Shown here piece by piece: positions 59,425 through 64,000 of a stretch of 64,000 nucleotides of DNA; the first letter of the stretch is position 1; each line of letters begins with the position of its first letter. The notes beneath the pieces were generated by a model. The model was not told the DNA's origin, made no database searches, and saw only the letters and a list, made by a program, of their open reading frames with translations. A program made the translations under genes and the position numbers. The DNA comes from Nannocystis exedens (GTDB lineage: Bacteria; Myxococcota_A; Polyangia; Polyangiales; Polyangiaceae), in NCBI GenBank assembly GCA_945861885.1, contig CAMAVR010000009.1, positions 1 to 64,000 of the forward strand, given 5' to 3'.

Positions 59425-60624
59425 GTGACTCGAAACGCTCGGAACGTTCCGTTCTGCCAATCGGTCGATTTAGGCGGTCACGCCGATATTATGCGAACCG
59501 CACTCGCCGGCGGCCACATGTCGGGGAACGGGCCTTCATCGAAAAAGTGCGAGTTTTTGCTTGAATCAGCGCTAAAAGTGCCTGTTCGACTCGTCTCCTC
59601 GGCGACCCACGCTCTGGAGATGATGGCGCTCCTTGCCCGAATAAAACCTGGCGACGAAGTTATCTGTCCAAGCTTCACCTTCGTTTCGACTGCAAATGCG
59701 TTCGCTCTTCACGGCGCCGAGATCCGGTTTGCCGACGTCGATCACTACGGGAACATTTCACTAAGAGACGTCGAGCGACTTATCTCGTCGCGAACGACGG
59801 CGGTGATCGCAACCGACTATGCTGGCGGATCGGCCGATTTAGATGCGCTACGGGAACTTTGCGAATCGGTTGGAGCGCACCTTTTCGAAGATGCCGCCCA
59901 GGCGATTGGCGGTTCGTACAAGGGCAGACCGCTAGGTTCGGTCGGCGATTTAGGCTGCTTCAGTTTTCATGAAACAAAGAACATAGGCTGTGGCGAAGGA
60001 GGAGCGCTCGTTATTCGAAATACAAGCTTTCTCGAACGCGCCGAAATCATCCGAGAAAAAGGAACCGACCGCGCTAAGTTCTTTCAGGGGCTTGTCGATA
60101 AGTATACCTGGGTAGATCTTGGTTCGAGCTACTTGCTATCCGATTTAAGCGCCGCTTATCTCTACCCACAAATTGTTGGTCTGGAACAAATAACCGCAAA
60201 ACGAGGGGAGTTTTGGTGGAACTATCAGCGCGAGCTCCATCATATCTTAGAAGAAGTCGGCATACGCATTCTTGAAACGCCGGAATACAACAGCCAAAAT
60301 TATCACATGTTTGGACTAACGTTTCCAACGCGTGAGCTCCGAAGTCAATTTATAGCTCACATGAGAGCGCGATCCATTTCAACGCCGTTCCACTATATTT
60401 CGCTTCACTCGTCCCCATTCGGCTCGCGCTTTCACCGACCCGAAGATGGCGAATTGCCTCTAAGCGAGCAATTTTCAAACTGTTTGGTTCGATTGCCGAT
60501 CTATTTTAACATGCTGCCGGCAGAGCAAACATATGTCATCGAGGCGATTTGGGACTGGTGTCAAAAGCTTCGTGGCGTCGATCGAACTGTGAGTCAGCAC
60601 CATGTCGAGCCAATTGCTAACTGA
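59425..60624 (+). CDS. DegT/DnrJ/EryC1 sugar aminotransferase, WecE-like
   Basis: This 399-residue PLP enzyme starts at GTG 59425. It has GGHMSGNGPSSKKCE, SATHALEMMALLARIKPGDE, SFTFVSTANAF, a FEDAAQAIGGSYKGRPLGS aspartate site and SFHETKNIGCGEGGAL with the PLP lysine. The sequence is closest in pattern to WecE/RffA, which makes dTDP-4-amino-4,6-dideoxygalactose. With the following GtrB-like and WecD-like genes, it fits a dTDP-sugar route to an N-acetylated amino sugar. The gene is more AT-rich than its neighbours to the left, suggesting an acquired cassette. Confidence 0.88.
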   Translation: MTRNARNVPFCQSVDLGGHADIMRTALAGGHMSGNGPSSKKCEFLLESALKVPVRLVSSATHALEMMALLARIKPGDEVICPSFTFVSTANAFALHGAEIRFADVDHYGNISLRDVERLISSRTTAVIATDYAGGSADLDALRELCESVGAHLFEDAAQAIGGSYKGRPLGSVGDLGCFSFHETKNIGCGEGGALVIRNTSFLERAEIIREKGTDRAKFFQGLVDKYTWVDLGSSYLLSDLSAAYLYPQIVGLEQITAKRGEFWWNYQRELHHILEEVGIRILETPEYNSQNYHMFGLTFPTRELRSQFIAHMRARSISTPFHYISLHSSPFGSRFHRPEDGELPLSEQFSNCLVRLPIYFNMLPAEQTYVIEAIWDWCQKLRGVDRTVSQHHVEPIAN

Positions 60625-61648
60625 CATGAGCACGTGGTCTTCGAGTTCCGCGACCTCATCAACTCAATGGCATCAGTCAATTTCGGTTGTTGTTCCTCTG
60701 TACCGCTGCGAAGCGTGCATCGTGGAGCTTTATCGGCGGCTTGTCGCTAGTCTTGAACCGATAGCCAGTTCATTTGAAATCGTTCTTGTTAATGACGGGA
60801 GCCCTCAAGACGACTGGAACATCGCGCGCAATCTCGCAACGCACGATTCGCGCGTTAAAGTGATTAACTTGTCGCGCAATTTCGGCCAACACCATGCCAT
60901 TGCGGCCGGTATCGATTCTGTCGACGGCGATTGGGTCGTCGTGATGGACGGCGACCTCCAGGACCCACCGGAAGAAATTCCCCGGATGTTAAGAAAAGCG
61001 CGCGAAGGGCGGCATGACATCGTCTTCGGATGCAAACCGAAGCGAAGACACCATTTTTTTAAGCGACTTACTTCGCGCCTATTTACACGCCTTCTCGGCT
61101 TTCTTACCGACTCCGAGCTCGACAATTCGGTGACTCATTTCTCGATCGTGTCTCGCCAGGTGGCCCAAAATCTCCGCGCATTGAGAGAACAGAACCGTTC
61201 CCACGCATTTTTCGTCCAATGGCTCGGATTTGATATCGGCTACATCCAAGTTCAGCACGACGTTCGGTTTGCAGGGGACGGCAGCTACACCTTCGCTAAG
61301 TTGGTCAACTTAGCTCTCGGGCTCGCCGTCTCGTTTTCCGACAAGCCTTTGCGCATTACTATCGTGTTTGGCTTCACGATTGCGCTGCTCTCACTGATTT
61401 ACGGCTCTTACGTCATGATTCGCTATGCGTTCCTCGACGTTACTGTCACCGGCTGGACGAGCCTTACTGTGTCGATCTACTTCTTAAGCGGTCTACTCTT
61501 CGTGGCACTGGGTGTTGTCGGGCTTTATGTTGGCCAAATTTTCGAGGCATCCAAACGAAGACCGCTCTATGTCGTCAAAGAAACGGTCAATTTGGGATTG
61601 GCCTCGACGCGTCCAGCAGACTCGAGCGAGAGTCGCGTGCAAGCGTGA
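60602..61648 (+). CDS. GtrB/DPM1-like family-2 glycosyltransferase
   Basis: This 348-residue membrane enzyme has the GT-A nucleotide-binding start (ISVVVPLYRCEACIVELY), LVNDGSPQDD, NLSRNFGQHHAIAAGID, the metal-binding VVVMDGDLQDPPEEIPRML and two C-terminal membrane helices (IVFGFTIALLSLIYGSYVM; IYFLSGLLFVALGVVGLYV). The family moves a sugar from a nucleotide to polyprenyl phosphate, for later transfer outside. The ATG at 60602 overlaps the previous gene by 23 bases; an ATG at 60626 is the alternative. Confidence 0.85.
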   Translation: MSSQLLTDMSTWSSSSATSSTQWHQSISVVVPLYRCEACIVELYRRLVASLEPIASSFEIVLVNDGSPQDDWNIARNLATHDSRVKVINLSRNFGQHHAIAAGIDSVDGDWVVVMDGDLQDPPEEIPRMLRKAREGRHDIVFGCKPKRRHHFFKRLTSRLFTRLLGFLTDSELDNSVTHFSIVSRQVAQNLRALREQNRSHAFFVQWLGFDIGYIQVQHDVRFAGDGSYTFAKLVNLALGLAVSFSDKPLRITIVFGFTIALLSLIYGSYVMIRYAFLDVTVTGWTSLTVSIYFLSGLLFVALGVVGLYVGQIFEASKRRPLYVVKETVNLGLASTRPADSSESRVQA

Positions 61649-62382
61649 TGAACGCAATTCGGATCCCTATCGACAGCGCAGTACTCGGCGGAAATGTCGT
61701 CGCAATCGATGAAGTCTCGCGAAATGAAGATTTTGCGGCTTTTGAACGGCGCGTCATCGAGACATTTCATCCCGTATATGCGTCGTGCAAACTTCCGATC
61801 GATCAACTTGACGACATTCATCTGCTCGAAAAAAACGGCTTCGAACTGATCGAGTGCCAAATTCGATCCGCAATTGATCTCCGTTTGCCACTTGAAATGC
61901 GGCGCTCGCCCTATCGTTTCGAGCGCGTGACCACACGCTCCGAATTGGATTCCGTACTGGAAATTGCAGCGACAACATTTGTGCACGATCGCTTCAGCGT
62001 CGACCCGAAAATCGAGCGGGGCATTTCGGGGGAGCGCTACAGACGCTATGTAGAGCAGTCGTTTGCCTCCAAAGATGAAGATGTTTACCGGCTCTTCGAC
62101 CCCGCGAGCGGAGCCACCGTCGCATTCAAGACACATCGAAGATTGCCAAATGGCGAGGCGCTCTTGCTCTTAGGCGGCGTACAACCGCAACTTCAGCGTT
62201 TGGGGTTAGGCGTTTTCAACACCTATTGTGAGCTCAACCAACTTCGCAATCTTGGCGTCCGGCGGGCGATTACCCATATTTCAGCAGGGAATTACCACGT
62301 TTTTAATGTCGAGATTGGCAAGGTCGGTTTTCGCGTGCTCACCACTTACGCTGTGCTGCGCAAAGTGTATTCGGCGTCATGA
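61648..62382 (+). CDS. WecD-like dTDP-amino-sugar N-acetyltransferase (GNAT)
   Basis: This 244-residue protein has an N-terminal ~90-residue region (FHPVYASCKLPIDQLDDIHL, LEKNGFELIECQI) as in WecD/RffC, and a C-terminal GNAT fold with a P-loop-like GVQPQLQRLGLGVFN motif for acetyl-CoA. It probably acetylates the 4-amino group made by the WecE-like enzyme. The ATG at 61648 shares one base with the preceding stop; a GTG three bases earlier is also possible. The stop overlaps the convergent ACP gene by six bases. Confidence 0.75.
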   Translation: MNAIRIPIDSAVLGGNVVAIDEVSRNEDFAAFERRVIETFHPVYASCKLPIDQLDDIHLLEKNGFELIECQIRSAIDLRLPLEMRRSPYRFERVTTRSELDSVLEIAATTFVHDRFSVDPKIERGISGERYRRYVEQSFASKDEDVYRLFDPASGATVAFKTHRRLPNGEALLLLGGVQPQLQRLGLGVFNTYCELNQLRNLGVRRAITHISAGNYHVFNVEIGKVGFRVLTTYAVLRKVYSAS

Positions 62383-62661
62383 TACGGGTCGGTCGGTCGC
62401 ACGGTTATCGTCCCACGCTGTTCGTTCCAAGTGCGCCGCGATGATCGCTGCTAGTCCCGTAATTGTCGTGAACTGCGCATTCGAAAAATCGCGCGCGGAA
62501 AATGCGATACCAAATTGCTTTTCAGCGAATGCTGTCAGTTCGACAACATCAAACGAATCAAGCCCAGCGGCCTGAATATACTCGACGGTCAGCGACGGCG
62601 AGCATCCGGTTCGCGCTTCAAACCACTGCTCAAGTTCTCGTACGATTTCAGCAGATTTCAT
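62377..62661 (-). CDS. Acyl carrier protein coupled to aldehyde dehydrogenase
   Basis: This 94-residue ACP starts at ATG 62661, overlapping the aldehyde dehydrogenase stop (ATGA). The phosphopantetheine site is GLDSFDVVELTAFAEKQFGI, with Ser in DSF. A C-terminal tail of about 20 residues is polar. It is the third carrier protein in the window, and coupling to an aldehyde dehydrogenase suggests both belong to another carrier-protein pathway to the right of the window. Confidence 0.85.
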   Translation of the reverse strand: MKSAEIVRELEQWFEARTGCSPSLTVEYIQAAGLDSFDVVELTAFAEKQFGIAFSARDFSNAQFTTITGLAAIIAAHLERTAWDDNRATDRPVS

Positions 62662-64000
62662 GATTGAGTTCGAATGATCATCGATTTCACTTCGCAATAG
62701 GTGCGGATGCCGAAGGTGCCAGCTTCGCGCCCCAGTCCCGATGCACCAAAACCGCCAACCGGCATTTCAGGAAAATTCTCTTGCGCCGAGTTTACCCACA
62801 GCCGACCCGCGCGAATTCGCTTTGCAACTCGTATCGCCCGGGAAACATCCCCGCTCCATACACATGCCGCGAGCCCGTAGATGGTGTCGTTCGCGACCGC
62901 TACCGCTTCATCTTCTGTATTAAACGCAGAAATCGATAAAACCGGCCCAAAAATCTCTTCTTTGCCGATGCGAGAATCGCGCGGAATGTTATCGAAAACG
63001 ACAGGCGAAACAGGCGAACCGTACGGAAGAGCAGCGCTACCGCCATAGACAACTTCGGCTTCACGTTTGCCGAGATCAATAAACTCAACAACGCGACGAT
63101 GTTGTGCTTCGGTGGCGGCGGGCTGGGTGAACGTGGCTGCAAGCGATGCGAGCTGTTCAACGAGAAGGCGCTTGAATTTCTCTTTTGCCGAACGCTCAAT
63201 GATCAGTCGAGAAGTTGCGATGCAGCACTGCCCGGCGTTGTAAGTGAACCCGGAGATGACCGCCTGCACAGCTCGCTCAAAGTCAGCATCAGCAAATAGT
63301 ACAACCGGGCTCTTTCCGCCGAGTTCGAGACTCAGACGTTTAAATGTTCGACTCGCGCGCTCCGCAACTCGACGACCGTTTTCAGTCGAGCCGGTGAACG
63401 AAATCATTGAGACGTCTGGCGACTCAACGAGCGCCTCTCCCGCTTCGTCGCCAACGCCAGTCACCACGTTGTAGACGCCGTCCGGCACCCCTATCCGGCG
63501 AAGAACTTCAGCGATCTGAAAGGCGGTTCCGGCGGCATACTCGCTCGGCTTCACGACCACTGTGCATCCAGCGGCCAGGATGAACGGAAGCCGTTCCGCA
63601 GCAACAAGAAACGGAAAATTCCACGGCAAAATAAGCCCAACCACACCGACGGGCTCAAAAAATGTCTGCCCCTCGAAACCGGGAGCCAGCGCCGGGTAAA
63701 GCTCCCCTCGAAGTGAACGCAACGACGCCGCCGCATATCGCCAGAGCGCGCACCCCTCCTTGACCTCGGCCATTGCGCCGTCGATTGGCTTTCCGACTTC
63801 ACGCATAATGGTCCGCGCTAGCGCGTTGTCACTTTTTTCGAGCTCTATTCCGGCGCGTTCGATGAGCCGTGCGCGCTCGCTCGGAACCATCTGGCGCCAT
63901 GCGGAAGATTCGAATGCGCGCTTCGCCGCTTGAACCGCATTAAGAGTATCGCCACGTGTCGCGCGCGCGTAAGTTGCCACCAATTCCTGAGTCGATGGAT
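62658..64000 (-). CDS. Aldehyde dehydrogenase (partial, runs off the right edge)
   Basis: This covers at least 447 residues of an ALDH-superfamily enzyme; the frame stays open to the window edge (PSTQELVATYARATRGD), so the start is beyond. Visible motifs are LPWNFPFLVAAERLPF, KPSEYAAGTA, FTGSTENGRRVAE, the general base Glu in LELGGKSPVVLFADADFE and the nucleophile Cys in NAGQCCIATSRL. It oxidises an aldehyde with NAD(P)+. Translational coupling with an ACP may mean the aldehyde comes from, or the acid feeds into, carrier-bound chemistry. Confidence 0.9.
   Translation of the reverse strand, partial: PSTQELVATYARATRGDTLNAVQAAKRAFESSAWRQMVPSERARLIERAGIELEKSDNALARTIMREVGKPIDGAMAEVKEGCALWRYAAASLRSLRGELYPALAPGFEGQTFFEPVGVVGLILPWNFPFLVAAERLPFILAAGCTVVVKPSEYAAGTAFQIAEVLRRIGVPDGVYNVVTGVGDEAGEALVESPDVSMISFTGSTENGRRVAERASRTFKRLSLELGGKSPVVLFADADFERAVQAVISGFTYNAGQCCIATSRLIIERSAKEKFKRLLVEQLASLAATFTQPAATEAQHRRVVEFIDLGKREAEVVYGGSAALPYGSPVSPVVFDNIPRDSRIGKEEIFGPVLSISAFNTEDEAVAVANDTIYGLAACVWSGDVSRAIRVAKRIRAGRLWVNSAQENFPEMPVGGFGASGLGREAGTFGIRTYCEVKSMIIRTQS

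Noticed and set aside
1..64000. tRNA, rRNA, CRISPR, prophage or insertion sequences
   Set aside because: No cloverleaf-like sequences, rRNA blocks, spaced direct repeats or transposase/integrase motifs were recognised anywhere in the window.

Overview
The window looks like a chromosomal segment of a Gram-negative delta-proteobacterium-type organism, most probably a myxobacterium or relative (Myxococcota). The evidence is the many Sec/lipobox lipoproteins, an FHA plus sigma-54 activator, a giant RHS/YD-repeat protein, multiheme and beta-propeller cytochromes, LPS-heptose genes and cysteine-rich surface lipoproteins. Base composition is moderately high GC by eye (roughly the high 50s percent), with a visibly more AT-rich stretch at about 59.4-62.4 kb. 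Genus-level identity cannot be read from the sequence alone. No rRNA, tRNA, IS element, phage or CRISPR array was seen.

Layout. 0.3-8.1 kb (+): a secreted protein behind a hairpin-rich leader, a UDP-galactopyranose-mutase-like flavoprotein, a large lipoprotein, a GT-C-like membrane protein, and a lipoprotein joining a YVTN propeller to a diheme cytochrome. 8.3-16.8 kb (-): a large lipoprotein, an RHS protein with a candidate ParB-like toxin tip, and a small acidic gene overlapping its stop codon (candidate immunity gene). 16.9-19.4 kb (-): a Cys-containing lipoprotein and a five-heme cytochrome with a YtkA/FixH-like tail. 19.5-23.4 kb: a family-21 glycosyltransferase, a persulfide-dioxygenase-type MBL enzyme, and a PhoR/PhoB-type two-component system whose kinase seems to start at CTG. 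23.7-30.9 kb: a papain-like lipoprotein, SerA, a lipoprotein hydrolase, a DUF1285-like protein, an FHA/sigma-54 activator and a secreted protein. 31.0-36.0 kb: a GH13 glycosidase and a DevBCA/MacAB-type ABC exporter.

36.3-43.7 kb (+) is a tightly coupled nine-gene operon: ICMT-like methyltransferase, fatty-acyl-AMP ligase, KAS III homologue with altered catalytic residues, AurF-type diiron oxygenase, acyl carrier protein, freestanding SerRS-like amino acid:carrier-protein ligase, thioester-reductase-like SDR, ferritin-like diiron protein and a second carrier protein. Together these look like an undescribed pathway joining a fatty acyl group and an amino acid on carrier proteins, with oxidation, reduction and methylation steps.

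43.6-45.7 kb (-) encodes ADP-heptose synthesis with a GmhA-HldE2 fusion next to a separate HldE1 kinase. 45.9-51.7 kb holds an LCAT-like lipoprotein, small membrane, Cys-rich and TPR proteins, and a cell-wall amidase. 51.7-55.8 kb (-) is a riboflavin operon, ribE-ribBA-ribH-nusB, followed by a leucyl-aminopeptidase N-domain protein and a Nudix hydrolase; the GTP cyclohydrolase II half of RibBA has lost its zinc cysteines. 56.0-59.3 kb (+) is a three-gene lipoprotein operon containing a clear ubiquitin-specific protease (peptidase C19) and an ADP-ribosylglycohydrolase, a very unusual pair in a bacterium. 59.4-62.4 kb (+) is an AT-shifted surface-sugar cassette (WecE-like, GtrB-like, WecD-like). 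The right edge (-) carries an aldehyde dehydrogenase running off the window, translationally coupled to another acyl carrier protein.

The two strongest candidates for an undescribed system are the 36.3-43.7 kb carrier-protein pathway and the 56.0-59.3 kb deubiquitinase/ADP-ribosylglycohydrolase lipoprotein operon.
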